Positions 1 to 9,836 of a stretch of 64,000 nucleotides of DNA are shown here, piece after piece; position 1 is the first letter of the stretch; every line of letters begins with the position of its first letter. The translations under genes and the position numbers were made by a program. This DNA is from Denitrovibrio sp. GTDB lineage: Bacteria; Chrysiogenota; Deferribacteres; Deferribacterales; Geovibrionaceae. The stretch lies in the NCBI GenBank assembly GCA_002869145.1, contig PKTM01000011.1:262236-326235 (forward strand). Direction: 5' to 3'. The notes under the pieces are model-generated. The model was not told where the DNA came from and made no database searches. It was given only the letters and a program-made list of their open reading frames with translations.

Positions 1-2
1 GC

Positions 3-152
3 AGACTATTGACGATGGTGATGGAATATGAAAATGACGAACCGGAAGCGCTTAGCGAAAACATTAAGAGTGTGGGGATAAATTTTGAAGGATTTAACGC
101 AATAGTTCAAGAAAGTATAGAGTATGCAGAAAAATTTACGTCAATCGGATAA
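3..152 (+). CDS. C-terminal fragment of a probable HDOD-type signalling protein
   Basis: The open frame enters from the left edge and stops with TAA at 150-152, leaving 49 codons. The readable tail has a tyrosine, acidic residues, a short helix, a GINFEGF loop and a final helix ending YAEKF. This resembles the C-terminal helical end of HDOD or EAL-HDOD (modified HD-GYP) proteins, where a similar xLGLxxxxL loop precedes a final xAxxWA helix. That is a resemblance only; the diagnostic part lies outside the window. No start, promoter or catalytic motif can be seen. The frame could equally belong to another all-helical domain. Confidence 0.45.
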   Translation, partial: RLLTMVMEYENDEPEALSENIKSVGINFEGFNAIVQESIEYAEKFTSIG

Positions 153-228
153 AATCTTATTACCTAACAATATAGAAATAAATAGTACAAAGCACAAGTT
201 GAACACTATTAATCTGTTAAATATATTG

Positions 229-257
229 TTGACTAGACAGTAATTTTTTGTAAAGAT
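229..257 (+). promoter_or_regulatory. Possible sigma-70 promoter of the IclR-family gene
   Basis: TTGACT at 229-234 is followed 16-17 bases later by TAAAGA/AAAGAT. The -35 box is good and the -10 box is poor. It lies about 60 bases before the IclR regulator start, in the only AT-rich gap on this side of the gene. Confidence 0.3.
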
Positions 258-315
258 ACAAATAAGTAGGGATATATTAAAAACAGTGTTTTATACATAA
301 CGTTTGGGAGTAGGT

Positions 316-1110
316 ATGAAGAGAGAAAAATCTGAATACGCCGTACAGGCAGTCAGTAATGCGATAGATATACTCGAACTGCTCGGAGATAAAGACAACG
401 AACTTAGTATTACTGATATTGTCAGTGACCTCGGTCTTACAAGAAGCAATGTAAATAAGCTTCTAGCAACTCTCGAACTTCTTGGCTACGTCGAGCATAA
501 CCGTTACACAGGAAACTTCAGGCTGGGTGTTAAAACTTTCCAGATATCACAAGCCTACATAAATAAACTTAGTGTAATAGAGATATCAATTCAGGTGCTC
601 CAGCAGCTGAAAAACGACACTAACGAGTCAGCTTACATAAGCGTACTGCGTGATGAAAATGTTGTATATTTGAATGTGATAGAGACAGAGCAGGCTGTAA
701 GAGTTCTGCCTAGAATAGGCAATGTCGGCCCAGCATATGCTACTGCAACAGGCAAAGCGCAGCTTGCATATTATGACGCTATGGAACTCGAAAAACTCTA
801 TTCCGGTGAGTTTATGAAGATAACGCCGAATACCATCAAAAATTTTGAAGAACTAAAAGAAGAGCTTGCAGAAGCCAAAAGGCTTGGTTACGCCATTGAC
901 AATGAAGAATATGAAACAGGCGTAAGATGTATAGGGGCACCCATTAAGGATTTTATGGGGAACGTTATTGCCGGAATAAGTGTTTCCGCACCGGCAGAAA
1001 GAATGGGTCTTGATCATATCCATAATCATATTGCACCTATAGTCGTTGATGCTGCGAGACTGCTTTCGAAAAAGTTTGGATACAGAGAGTACGCTGAAAG
1101 CGCTGATTAA
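316..1110 (+). CDS. IclR family transcriptional regulator
   Basis: This is a cytoplasmic DNA-binding regulator of about 264 residues, normal for IclR proteins. Residues about 8-70 form the N-terminal winged helix-turn-helix (NAIDILELL, then LSITDIVSDLGLTRSNVNKLLATLELLGY). Residues about 80-255 form the IclR effector-binding domain, with the typical ATATGKAQLAY stretch and a C-terminal GISVSAPAERM strand. A TTG at 304 would add four residues, but GGGAG at 306-310 is five bases before ATG 316, so 316 is preferred. The effector and targets cannot be read. The sensor kinase downstream begins 48 bases after the stop on the same strand, so co-transcription is plausible. IclR proteins usually control catabolic genes, but none lies next to it here. 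Confidence 0.9.
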   Translation: MKREKSEYAVQAVSNAIDILELLGDKDNELSITDIVSDLGLTRSNVNKLLATLELLGYVEHNRYTGNFRLGVKTFQISQAYINKLSVIEISIQVLQQLKNDTNESAYISVLRDENVVYLNVIETEQAVRVLPRIGNVGPAYATATGKAQLAYYDAMELEKLYSGEFMKITPNTIKNFEELKEELAEAKRLGYAIDNEEYETGVRCIGAPIKDFMGNVIAGISVSAPAERMGLDHIHNHIAPIVVDAARLLSKKFGYREYAESAD

Positions 1111-1158
1111 AATCACAATCTCTTGTAATGATGCACTCTTAGGGTTTATAGTTTGTTT

Positions 1159-3417
1159 ATGAAACTCATAAACAGGCAGCTTATCATCTTTTTTACAGAA
1201 AACTCCTACCTATCTCATACAGTGAAGAAATATCTGGATTCAACCAATTACGGTAAATATCTTACCATCACATACAGCTTAGAAGACATGGAGCGCGTAC
1301 TGCGTTCTGGCAGAGTTGTTTTAAGCCTTGCAGACCAGACTTTAGGCGCTGAAACTATCAGAGAAGTGATAAATATCCATGTGAAAATAAATGAAGACCT
1401 TCCTATAGTGCTAATCACAGACAAGAACAAGCAGGATGATGCCGCAGAGCTAATTGAAACAGGTGTTTATGATTATATCACAACAGACAATCTCAAAAGG
1501 CTGGTTCCGGTTATAAGGCGTGAGATAAAGGCTTATAATGGAATTGTTTCAGAAAAAAAGGCACGGCAGGAGATCAAAGAGCTTTTGAACATAATAGAAT
1601 CTGCCGAGGACGAGATTTATATTATGGGCGGAGAAAGTTATAAGATAAAGTTTGCCAACAAAAAAGCACTGTCAAATCTTGGGTATACAATGCAGGAGCT
1701 GCACGGAAAAAACATGCAGGACATTACCGACGAGATACTGCCAATAGATATAAAAAACAAGGTAAAGACACCTGGCAGGGTAACATTCCGAACCATGTTC
1801 AAGAGGCGTGACGGGTCTAAATATCTTGGAGAATCAGTTTTCCAGATGGCGGAAACTGAAGGTAATTTAGCAGTTTTATGCATAGTTCATGATATAACCG
1901 AGAAAGAAGAGGCCAGAAAGCACGCATATGTTCTGGATAAAGCAATAGATGCCAGTGCTTCCGCAGTGACCGTAATAGACATCAAAAACAGAATAATATA
2001 TATAAATAAAACACAACTGCAAGTGACTGGTAAAAAACGGGAAGAGATACTAGGAGAAGATATTACTGACGAGCAGATGTATGCTCACAGCGGGATAGAA
2101 TTTTTTAATGCTATAGAGGAGTGCAAAAAAGGCGAAAGCTGGGTAGGCGAGTATCAGAAGACCAATGTAAATGGAGAGGAATATATTGTAGTAAGCTCTA
2201 TGTCGCCCGTTTACGCTGACGGAATCAATATAACTAATGTTGTAATAGTAGAAGAGGACATAACCGAAAGAGTTAAGATAAAAAGCCAGCTTCTGCATGC
2301 TCAGAAAATGGAAACTGTTGGAGAGTTAACCAGCGGGATAGCTCATGACTTTACCAATATGCTCACCGCGATAGGCGGTTTTGCCTCCATTATGAAACGT
2401 AAAATGGATAAAGAGAACGCTTTTTATACATACGTAGAAAAGATATCAGAGCTCACTGTGAGAGCAAAGAGCCTTACAAAAAACCTCCTTACCTTTTCAA
2501 GAAAGCAGGTGCAGGCAGAAAGCGTGATCAGTGTTAACACGCTGGTTCAGTCCGTGGGCGAGTTTCTTGCAATGGTCATAGGCAGCAGGTTAGACCTTGA
2601 AATAAAGATGACAGATGAGGAGTTTAATATTGTTGGTGATCCTGTTCAGCTTGAGCAGGTTATAATAAACCTCGCCACTAATGCACGTGATGCCATAGAG
2701 GCGGACGGTAAAATTACTATATCTACAGGTAAAACCATGTTGAGCGATGAAACAGCGATGGGTGGTTTTAGAGATTTTGCAGTTATAAATGTTAAAGACA
2801 ACGGATGTGGAATACCGCCAGAGAAGACAGCAAAGATTTTTGAGCCTTTTTACACTACAAAAGATGAGGGCAAAGGAACAGGCCTTGGACTATACATAGT
2901 TGCAGATATTATAGAAAGACACAAAGGTGATATACAGTGTAACAGCATTGTGGGTGAGGGCACAGAATTTGTAATAAAGCTGCCCATCACAGACAGGCTG
3001 ATAGAGTGCAGCACAGAGGATGCCGATGCAGAAGGCGAATCCTCAGAAAATGTCTGCATACTTCTGGTTGAGGACGAAAAGGTCGTGCGGGAATCACTAG
3101 TGCATGCACTTGATATTTATGGCTACACCATACTTGAAGCTGTGAACGGGAAGGAAGCGCTGGAGATATTTAAACATAAGAGCTCTGAGATAGATGTTGT
3201 TGTGACTGACATAGTAATGCCAATTATGAGTGGCATCACAGCATATAAAGAGATGATAGCTATAAAGCCGCAGCAGAAGGTGATTTTCACTACAGGATAT
3301 GTTGGAGAGGCACACAGGAAGGAAGGTTTTAATGAAAAAGACCATGTAGTGATGATAAAGCCATTGATGATAAAAGATCTGGTTAAAAATATAGAAAAAA
3401 TATTACGTAATGACTAA
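1159..3417 (+). CDS. Soluble hybrid sensor histidine kinase (REC-PAS-PAS-HK-REC)
   Basis: A signalling kinase of about 752 residues with no membrane segment. Order of domains: an N-terminal receiver-like domain (about 1-125, with ALADQTLG-type acceptor region and ITTDNLKRL end), a coiled linker, two PAS domains (about 140-250 and 262-370), a HisKA domain with GIAHDF giving phospho-acceptor His near residue 396, an HATPase with NLATNARDAIE, DNGCGIPP and GKGTGLGLYIV boxes, and a C-terminal receiver (about 630-750) with VEDE, VVTDIVMP and a KP lysine. It is therefore likely to run an internal phosphorelay. TTG at 1153 could add two residues; ATG 1159 was chosen, though neither start has a clear Shine-Dalgarno site. 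No response regulator gene is adjacent. The stop is followed directly by a terminator hairpin. Confidence 0.9.
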   Translation: MKLINRQLIIFFTENSYLSHTVKKYLDSTNYGKYLTITYSLEDMERVLRSGRVVLSLADQTLGAETIREVINIHVKINEDLPIVLITDKNKQDDAAELIETGVYDYITTDNLKRLVPVIRREIKAYNGIVSEKKARQEIKELLNIIESAEDEIYIMGGESYKIKFANKKALSNLGYTMQELHGKNMQDITDEILPIDIKNKVKTPGRVTFRTMFKRRDGSKYLGESVFQMAETEGNLAVLCIVHDITEKEEARKHAYVLDKAIDASASAVTVIDIKNRIIYINKTQLQVTGKKREEILGEDITDEQMYAHSGIEFFNAIEECKKGESWVGEYQKTNVNGEEYIVVSSMSPVYADGINITNVVIVEEDITERVKIKSQLLHAQKMETVGELTSGIAHDFTNMLTAIGGFASIMKRKMDKENAFYTYVEKISELTVRAKSLTKNLLTFSRKQVQAESVISVNTLVQSVGEFLAMVIGSRLDLEIKMTDEEFNIVGDPVQLEQVIINLATNARDAIEADGKITISTGKTMLSDETAMGGFRDFAVINVKDNGCGIPPEKTAKIFEPFYTTKDEGKGTGLGLYIVADIIERHKGDIQCNSIVGEGTEFVIKLPITDRLIECSTEDADAEGESSENVCILLVEDEKVVRESLVHALDIYGYTILEAVNGKEALEIFKHKSSEIDVVVTDIVMPIMSGITAYKEMIAIKPQQKVIFTTGYVGEAHRKEGFNEKDHVVMIKPLMIKDLVKNIEKILRND

Positions 3418-3440
3418 AAAGGCGGCTTGTTGGCCGCCTT
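3417..3440. terminator. Bidirectional rho-independent terminator
   Basis: AAGGCGGC (3419-3426) pairs perfectly with GCCGCCTT (3433-3440) around a six-base loop. On the minus strand the stem is followed by a run of T (the A run at 3414-3420), so it serves the aminotransferase gene best; on the plus strand it closes the hybrid kinase gene. Confidence 0.85.
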
Positions 3441-3479
3441 AGTTATGTTTGTAGCTTGTTTTATATACAAGTCAGGGCG

Positions 3480-4796
3480 CTAATAATGCGCTTTGCCTGA
3501 TTCGACGTATTCCACTATCTTCGCTTTGATGGTCTTTATAGTTGTTTCAAACTTATCCACATTTTTTTCCAGCAGAGTCATTCTGAAACCAGGAGTAGAT
3601 GTGAAAAATGATGTGAGCGGAACTACACATATGCCTGTTGCGCCTAGCAGATAATAAACAAAACGCTTATCCATTTCGATTCTTGTAGAGGTGAGGTCTT
3701 CAACGATGGCTTTAACCTCATTTATCTCTATGTTCAGCTTTTGATTATCAGAAAGAACAGCCTCATTGAAAACCACTGACATGTAAAAAGCCCCGTTAGA
3801 GCGGTTTACAACCACATAAGGGCAGTCTTTCAGTATGTTGTAAGCGATATTTGACAGTTTTTCATAATGCTTCAGTCTTTCATCAAGATATCCCTGATAG
3901 TTTGGGTGACCCATAATCTCAGGTATAGACAGCTGAGGGAGAGTTGTTGAACAGACCTCTGACATCTTCTGGTTTAAGATAGCGTTTACAAATCTGGCAA
4001 ACTGCTCGTCTTTGTCAGCGTTATAAATCTCCATCCATCCGCATCTTGCGCCCGGCCATGGATATTCTTTAGAAATACCTTTCATGGATATACCGGGAAC
4101 ATCGCCAATGATGTCTGCGAGAGCAAGTGTTTTTGAGCTGTTGTAGATCATGTTCAGGTAGATCTCGTCGAAAACCAGCATAAGTTCATACTCTTTAGCA
4201 ATCTCAACAATCTTTCTGAGGTCTTCTTCTGTGTGAACATATCCTGTAGGGTTATCAGGGTTTATGACCAGTATACCTACGATAGAGTTTGAGCTTCTTA
4301 CCTTTCGCTCCAGTTCGTTTAAATCAGGGCGCCAGTTATTATAAGGGTTCATTCTGTATGTGTTTGGAGGATAGGAAGCGTGAAGAACTTCCGCCAGCAG
4401 GTGTGTCGAGTAGGTAGGCTCAGGAAGCATTATCCTTGCATCTACTCTTATTGAGCTATACGCTCGCGCTATTGCGTCGCCAAGTCCGTTAAAAAATATG
4501 ATATCATCTTTCGTTATCTGTGCACCGCCTCTGGCATTGTTTTTCTCCGCGAGAAATTCGCGAACATGATCAACACCTTTTGTCGGGCAGTAGGCAAAAG
4601 AGAGCGGGTTATTCTTAACTATATTTCCTATAGTGTCGCTCATCCACTCAGGGATACATTCACCTTTTGCCACAGGGTCGCCTATGTTTTCAAAACATAT
4701 CTCGACTCCATGCTTCTCCAGCAGCTTAGCTACTGTTACAATATTGCGGATTTCATATGTTAGTCCATTTCCGCTTTTTGCTAAATCATAGCGCAT
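3480..4796 (-). CDS. Pyridoxal-phosphate-dependent aminotransferase, class I/II
   Basis: A fold-type I aminotransferase of 438 residues, cytoplasmic. The PLP lysine is seen as Lys243 in GISKEYPWPGARCGW; the substrate/cofactor loops NPDNPTG (179-185) and FDEIYLN (209-215) and the C-terminal GFRMTLL arginine are all present. The SKEYPWPGAR form resembles AlaT/aspartate-type subgroups, but the amino donor cannot be fixed from sequence. AGGTG lies just before the ATG in the minus-strand message. Likely monocistronic: a promoter candidate lies upstream, the bidirectional terminator lies downstream, and the upstream gene der ends 167 bases away. Confidence 0.9.
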   Translation of the reverse strand: MRYDLAKSGNGLTYEIRNIVTVAKLLEKHGVEICFENIGDPVAKGECIPEWMSDTIGNIVKNNPLSFAYCPTKGVDHVREFLAEKNNARGGAQITKDDIIFFNGLGDAIARAYSSIRVDARIMLPEPTYSTHLLAEVLHASYPPNTYRMNPYNNWRPDLNELERKVRSSNSIVGILVINPDNPTGYVHTEEDLRKIVEIAKEYELMLVFDEIYLNMIYNSSKTLALADIIGDVPGISMKGISKEYPWPGARCGWMEIYNADKDEQFARFVNAILNQKMSEVCSTTLPQLSIPEIMGHPNYQGYLDERLKHYEKLSNIAYNILKDCPYVVVNRSNGAFYMSVVFNEAVLSDNQKLNIEINEVKAIVEDLTSTRIEMDKRFVYYLLGATGICVVPLTSFFTSTPGFRMTLLEKNVDKFETTIKTIKAKIVEYVESGKAHY

Positions 4797-4862
4797 ATCA
4801 ACACCTTTTGTTTTTGGGGCTTTACCCCTTTATTTCCAACATCTTTTTGTTGCGACGCAAAA

Positions 4863-4890
4863 AGAATACAAGTTATCGGTTATATTACAA
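4863..4890 (-). promoter_or_regulatory. Candidate promoter of the aminotransferase gene
   Basis: On the minus strand TTGTAA (4885-4890) and TATTCT (4863-4868) are spaced by 16 bases. Two direct copies of a TTATCGG word (4873-4879 and 4892-4898) sit in and beside this promoter and could be a regulator site; that part is speculation. Confidence 0.4.
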
Positions 4891-4963
4891 CTTATCGGAG
4901 ATTTCCAGTGGAAAATGAGCATATGTGTGGCAAAAAAGGGTTATTGTTTAAAGAAGTAAGGTA

Positions 4964-6319
4964 TTAGTCCTGGTTTTCATTCTCTTTAGACATTGCACCA
5001 CCTTTTCCTTCACCTCTTTTGCGCAGGTGCAGCTTAATAGGGACACCGGAAAAACCGTGGTATTCCCTGATAAGGTTCACAAGAAATCTCTGATATGAGA
5101 AGTGAACAGAATCCGGGTGGTTAACAAATACAACAAATTCAGGCGGGAGAATGCTTACCTGTGTTACAAAGTAGAATTTGATTCGCTTGTTCTTGACAAC
5201 AGGCGGCTGATGCCTATAAACAGCTTCTTCTATTATGTGCTGCAGCTTATGTGTGCCTATTCTTTTAGAAGCCTCAACGTAAAGTTCTTTTGCAGCTTTG
5301 AAAATCTTAAATATATTTTTCCCTGTAATGGTTGATGTAAAAATCATAGGGGGTTTGTTCAGAAACTGAAGTTTATAGTCCACATCATTCAGAAATGCTT
5401 TTGCAGCGTCATCTTTGTCCTCTATAAGGTCCCATTTGTTGATAACAAGGATAACAGGTCTGCCAGCTTCCCAAGTGTCTGCAATAACCTTTACATCTCT
5501 CTCTGTAATCCCTTCCACAGCATCTACAAGACATACAGAGACATGGGCGTTTTCCACAGAGTCTTTCCAGCGGAAATAACCATATTTCTCGATTTTATCT
5601 TTGAACATGGATTTCTTTTTGCGAATACCGGCAGTATCAATAAGAACATATTTATCGCCGTCCAGCTCAAAAAAAGTGTCAACAGCATCACGTGTAGTAC
5701 CCGGGATAGGAGTAACTATGAGCCTCTCTTCACCGAGCCATTTGTTTATCATGCTGGATTTACCGACGTTTGGACGACCGGTAATAACCAGTTTGATGCG
5801 GTCTTCGTAGGGGTCTATGTCTATCTGGTCTTCGGGGATACGCTTTACAATATCGTCAAGAACCATGTCGACGTTACGTCCGTGTGAAGCACTTATGGAT
5901 ATTATGTCGTTAACGCCTAAACGGTAAAAATCATACATCAGGCTTTCTCTGGCATCAGAGTCCACTTTGTTTACCACTAGCTGAAAGGGCTTATTTTTTT
6001 GTCTGAGCAGCTCTACCACTATCTCATCAAGCGAGTGCAGCCCTTCTGTTCCGTCTGTCATAAGTATAAAGAAGTCCGCCTCATCAAGTGCAGAGAAAAA
6101 CTGAGCCTGCATCTCTTTTTTCAGCAGTTCCTCTTTCAGGTCAAACCCTGCGGTGTCCACTATGGTAAAACGATGGCCTTCCCAGTCACAGGTATATTCT
6201 ATCCTGTCACGGGTAACACCCGCCATATCGTCCACAATTGCAAGCCTCTTGCCTGCTAGTCTGTTGAAAAGAGTTGATTTACCAACGTTTGGTCTGCCGA
6301 TTATTCCGACTGTAAACAT
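4964..6319 (-). CDS. der: Ribosome-assembly GTPase Der (EngA)
   Basis: An essential double-GTPase for 50S ribosome maturation, 451 residues. Two tandem G domains are visible: GRPNVGKS at residues 8-15 with DTAGFD and NKVDSD, and a second GRPNVGKS at 181-188 with DTAGIRKK and NKWDLIED. A C-terminal KH-like domain (about 355-440) ends in LHLRKRGEGKGG. Length and order are normal. It is the last gene of a minus-strand run argH-lipoprotein-der, starting 15 bases after the lipoprotein stop. Confidence 0.97.
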   Translation of the reverse strand: MFTVGIIGRPNVGKSTLFNRLAGKRLAIVDDMAGVTRDRIEYTCDWEGHRFTIVDTAGFDLKEELLKKEMQAQFFSALDEADFFILMTDGTEGLHSLDEIVVELLRQKNKPFQLVVNKVDSDARESLMYDFYRLGVNDIISISASHGRNVDMVLDDIVKRIPEDQIDIDPYEDRIKLVITGRPNVGKSSMINKWLGEERLIVTPIPGTTRDAVDTFFELDGDKYVLIDTAGIRKKKSMFKDKIEKYGYFRWKDSVENAHVSVCLVDAVEGITERDVKVIADTWEAGRPVILVINKWDLIEDKDDAAKAFLNDVDYKLQFLNKPPMIFTSTITGKNIFKIFKAAKELYVEASKRIGTHKLQHIIEEAVYRHQPPVVKNKRIKFYFVTQVSILPPEFVVFVNHPDSVHFSYQRFLVNLIREYHGFSGVPIKLHLRKRGEGKGGAMSKENENQD

Positions 6320-6334
6320 GTATTTATATCCTTA

Positions 6335-7192
6335 TTATTTGCAAAATCTTATGGAAGACGCTTCTGAGCGTGCTCCGCCGCCTGTAGCATATACAATTAT
6401 AGAGAGGCAGTTGTCAAACTCTTTCTGATAAACAGTGTAAGTAAGTGCTGTTTCGAATGTTTCACATGAATCATTTTCACAAACCTGAACCTCATAACCA
6501 GTCGCTTTTGAAGAGTCCCAGAATATCCTGAGCTCATTATCGAACTTCACTGCACTGAGCCCTTTGACTGGTTGGTTTTCAGGAAGAGTTTGTTCAGATG
6601 TCAGGTCTATGCTGTAAGCAGGACCTTTGTTTCCAAATTTATCTGTGAGCACAATGCTTAGTCTGCTGCTGAGTGACTCAAGCGGTGCAGTCATGGTGTT
6701 TTTTCCAGTCTGTATTATACTTTTATCACCAGAAAAAAGATCCATCCTCAGAAATGGTTCGGAGGTGGTAACTTTTATATGAAGGATATCTGAATTCCTT
6801 TCAAGCTCTGCTGATATCACTTTGGGAGGTTTGCTGTATGTCACCTGTTTCACCACAGAATCAGATACCATACCATAATTTATAGTTTTCGCTGTTAGCC
6901 TGTAGTTGTAAACGTTTCCTTCGCTGACATCTTTGTCAAGAAATGTCTCTTTTGGGTCTATAATCTTGAGTTTGCTGTATTCGGAGCAGACTTCATCTTT
7001 AACAACGGCTTTTTCCACCAGAAGATACATATCTTCGCTGTTTGCTATGAGCACTCCATTATCTGTGGCAGAAACCGTAAAGTTCTCGGGGCGTGAGGCA
7101 CGCTCAAGTGAATCTTTAGCCACTGGGTCTGTCTTTTTACCACAGGAGAAAGCAAAAATTGTCACGAAAAGGATTAAACTAATATATTTCAT
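6335..7192 (-). CDS. Putative lipoprotein with fibronectin-III-like folds
   Basis: 285 residues. The N-terminus [20 protein letters not shown] is a lipoprotein signal with lipobox FAFSC and acceptor Cys17, so the mature protein should be lipid-anchored in the envelope. The rest is beta-rich and reads like two or three fibronectin-III-type modules (for example [20 protein letters not shown], then GYEVQVC). A short lipoprotein next to argH is a common arrangement in Gram-negative genomes, but this is a longer unrelated-looking one. Its start overlaps the end of argH by 14 bases, suggesting translational coupling. Function is unknown. Confidence 0.8.
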   Translation of the reverse strand: MKYISLILFVTIFAFSCGKKTDPVAKDSLERASRPENFTVSATDNGVLIANSEDMYLLVEKAVVKDEVCSEYSKLKIIDPKETFLDKDVSEGNVYNYRLTAKTINYGMVSDSVVKQVTYSKPPKVISAELERNSDILHIKVTTSEPFLRMDLFSGDKSIIQTGKNTMTAPLESLSSRLSIVLTDKFGNKGPAYSIDLTSEQTLPENQPVKGLSAVKFDNELRIFWDSSKATGYEVQVCENDSCETFETALTYTVYQKEFDNCLSIIVYATGGGARSEASSIRFCK

Positions 7193-8564
7193 TTAAAAAT
7201 TTCTTTGCAGAGTTTAATTGTTCTACTACTGAGCTTTTCGCTGTACCGCCGTATGCGCTTCTGCTGTTAACGGAGGCTCTGACTGTTATAAACTGATAGA
7301 TGTCTTCGGTTATCACATCGGTAAATTTTGAAAACTCATCAAGTGACAGCTCTGACAAATCTGCCCCTTTTTCTATAGCATAAGCTACAGCAGAACCCAC
7401 TATATGATGACACTGGCGAAACGGAAGTCCCTTGCGCACAAGATAATCAGCAAGGTCTGTGGCAGTGGAATATCCTGCACCTGCACTCTTTTCCATCTTA
7501 GCAGGCTTCAGTTTCATCTTTCCAACCATAGGAGCAAATATCTTAAGCGATGCCTTTAGTGTGTCAAGAGCGTCAAATACCGGCTCTTTGTCTTCCTGCA
7601 TGTCTTTGTTATATGCAAGAGGAAGCCCTTTCATGGTGGTAAGCATGCTTATGAGCGAGCCGTACACTCTGCCTGTTTTGCCTCTGATAAGCTCAGGCAT
7701 GTCAGGATTTTTCTTCTGCGGCATAATGGATGAGCCTGTGCAGAAATCGTCTGACAACTCTATAAAGTCAAACTCCGAAGTGGAGTAAATTATTAATTCT
7801 TCTGAAAACCGGGACATATGCATCTGGCATATAGAGGCCGCTGAAAGAAACTCAATGGCAAAATCCCTGTCAGAAACAGAGTCCAGACTGTTCTCGGTGG
7901 GAGCTTTAAACCCAAGCTCTTTTGCCGTGAAATGTCTGTCTATGTCAAATGTGGTTCCCGCCAGAGCGCCAGCTCCAAGAGGACAGTAGTCCATTCTGTG
8001 CAGGCAGTCCTCAAAACGGGTGAAATCTCTCTTAAGCATTTGAAAATATGCCATCAGCCAGTGTGCAAAAAGTATTGGCTGCGCTGTTTGAAGATGTGTG
8101 AAGCCGGGCATCATGGTCTCTTTATCCATGTCAGCCTTCTCAGTGATTGCTTTTAAAAGTTCTGCAAGCAGTGCCTGTATCTCAATTATTTCAGATTTCA
8201 TATACATGCGGAAATCAACAGCCACCTGATCGTTTCTGCTTCTTGCTGTGTGCAGGCGTTTACCTGCATCTCCGACTATCTCGGTAAGCCGCTTTTCGAT
8301 AGCCATATGAATGTCTTCGTCTTCCGTTTTCCACTGGAATCTGCCGGATTCTATTTCGGTTAATACCTGTTCCAGACCACTTATGATATCATCTCTGTCC
8401 TTGTCAGATATTATCTTCTGTTTAGCCAGCATCTTAGCATGTGCAATGCTGCCTTTTATGTCGTATTTATAAAATCTGTTATCAAAATGAACAGAAGCGT
8501 TGAACTCTTCTACAAATTTATCTGTTGGGAGTGTGAATCTCCCCGACCACATCTTTTCAGACAT
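7179..8564 (-). CDS. argH: Argininosuccinate lyase
   Basis: Last step of arginine synthesis: argininosuccinate to arginine and fumarate. 461 residues, normal length. The fumarase/aspartase superfamily signature is [12 protein letters not shown] with the catalytic serine, and other family blocks are MWSGRF at the N-terminus, [10 protein letters not shown] and [16 protein letters not shown]-containing ribosome site lies 12 bases before ATG. First gene of a run with the lipoprotein gene (14-base overlap) and der. No other arg gene is in the window. Confidence 0.97.
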   Translation of the reverse strand: MSEKMWSGRFTLPTDKFVEEFNASVHFDNRFYKYDIKGSIAHAKMLAKQKIISDKDRDDIISGLEQVLTEIESGRFQWKTEDEDIHMAIEKRLTEIVGDAGKRLHTARSRNDQVAVDFRMYMKSEIIEIQALLAELLKAITEKADMDKETMMPGFTHLQTAQPILFAHWLMAYFQMLKRDFTRFEDCLHRMDYCPLGAGALAGTTFDIDRHFTAKELGFKAPTENSLDSVSDRDFAIEFLSAASICQMHMSRFSEELIIYSTSEFDFIELSDDFCTGSSIMPQKKNPDMPELIRGKTGRVYGSLISMLTTMKGLPLAYNKDMQEDKEPVFDALDTLKASLKIFAPMVGKMKLKPAKMEKSAGAGYSTATDLADYLVRKGLPFRQCHHIVGSAVAYAIEKGADLSELSLDEFSKFTDVITEDIYQFITVRASVNSRSAYGGTAKSSVVEQLNSAKKFLNEIY

Positions 8565-8654
8565 AACTCTGTTTCTCCTTCATGAGGTGACTATAATGAA
8601 TATACCATAAGTTCCAGCGCTGCTCACTAAAGTAAGCGGCTAATTTTGGGCTGC

Positions 8655-9770
8655 TTAGGCGAAAAAACCTTTCATTTTGTCCCAGATAGATTTGTGCTGA
8701 GAGTAATTATCATCTGTAGTGGCGCCGTCAAACTTCTGAAGCAGGTCTTTCTGTTCTTTTGTTAGCTTGGTCGGCAGCATAACCTTGATGTCGATATTCA
8801 TATTGCCTACGCCGTATCCCTGAACATCAGGAAGACCTTTGCCTTTAAGAACTATTCTGTCTCCGGGTTGAGTGCCTGATTTAATTTCGATATTTTCGCT
8901 GCCGTCCAGTGTTGATATCTGGATATTTTTGCCCATTATGGCATCAACAAAAGAGACCGGAAGCTCCACATATATATCTCTCCCCTCTCTGCGGAAGAAA
9001 TCGTGTTCTATGACATTTATTTCAACATAAAGATCACCTGAAGGTCCGCCGTTTATGCCTGCATTCCCTTTTCCTGTCACGCGAAGTGTCATTCCGGACT
9101 CTATTCCTGCAGGTATTTTTATGTTTATCTTGCTGTTGACCCTGTGTGTTCCTGCGCCCCTGCACTCAGTACAGACTTCTTTGATAACCTGTCCTGCACC
9201 GCCGCAGTTTGAGCAAGGTGTGCTTATGGCGAAAAGTCCCTGTCTTCTCTGGACTGTTCCCGAACCGTTACAGCTTGGACAAGTCTCCATTGCTCCTGGT
9301 TCTGCACCGGAGCCGTCGCATCTTTTGCAGTTTGCAGTTAAAGGGATATCCAGCTCTTTTTCACTTCCGAAAGCCGCCTCCATAAAGGTAATGTCCAGAT
9401 TATACTGAACACTTTGCCCTTTCTGAGGCCTGCGTCTGCGTTTGGTGTTTCCAGTGGTTCAGAAAAAATCACCGAACACATCTCCGAAAAACTCTTCAAA
9501 TATTGTGTCGCCGGAGAACCCGCCTCCGCCGCCGCCGAATCCGTTGCTTTCGTCAAAGACCCTTCCGTACTGATCGAACTGGGCACGTTTTGTGCCGTCA
9601 GACAGCACGCCGTATGCTTCATTTATTTCACGGAATTTATTTTCAGCTTCTTCGTTACCGGGGTTTCTGTCCGGATGATACTGCATAGCTAGTTTTCTAT
9701 AGGCTTTTTTCAGTTCTGCATCTGTAGCGTTTTTGTTTACGCCAAGTATTTGGTAGTAGTCTTTAGACAT
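8655..9770 (-). CDS. dnaJ: Chaperone DnaJ, interrupted by an in-frame UGA codon
   Basis: Hsp40 co-chaperone of DnaK. The frame contains every DnaJ domain in order. The J domain (1-70) has HPD in YHPDRNPG. A Gly/Phe-rich region (about 76-103) follows. The zinc domain has four CxxCxGxG repeats ([32 protein letters not shown]), and the two C-terminal beta domains end in WDKMKGFFA. Codon 104 (9459-9461 on the plus strand) is TGA, directly after GDFF, and the same frame resumes with [14 protein letters not shown]. No ribosome site was seen ahead of the internal Met at 9383. The position is normally a small or glycine residue, so GGA to TGA is the simplest origin. Alternatives are readthrough, selenocysteine insertion, sequencing error or a real pseudogene. 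Last gene of the hrcA operon. Confidence 0.85.
9459..9461 (-). other. In-frame UGA within dnaJ (codon 104)
   Basis: Minus-strand reading is GAT TTT TTC TGA ACC ACT. The reading frame before and after is the same, so this is a nonsense codon and not a frameshift. I see no strong stem-loop with a GU-containing apical loop just after the UGA, which a bacterial SECIS element would need. Confidence 0.9.
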
Positions 9771-9805
9771 TCTTCTAATTCCTTTTTATCTTATTATCAT
9801 TCTGG

Positions 9806-9831
9806 CTGAATGCTATTTATACAGCATTTAG
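9806..9831 (-). other. Small hairpin between dnaK and dnaJ
   Basis: CTxAATGCT pairs with AGCATTxAG around an eight-base AT-rich loop. It lies in the dnaJ leader after the dnaK terminator-like hairpin. No T run follows, so it is more likely an mRNA structure than a terminator. Confidence 0.35.
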
Positions 9832-9836
9832 CTAGA

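Noticed and set aside
153-303. tRNA or small RNA gene in the gap before the IclR gene
   Set aside because: AT-rich sequence without cloverleaf or stable stem.
8565-8654. Clear terminator after dnaJ
   Set aside because: Only a weak six-base stem without T run was found between dnaJ and argH; not reported as a feature.
9459-9461. dnaJ UGA as a confident selenocysteine codon
   Set aside because: The residue lies in a flexible Gly/Phe linker with no redox role, and no strong stem-loop was seen just after it. Kept as an open question only.
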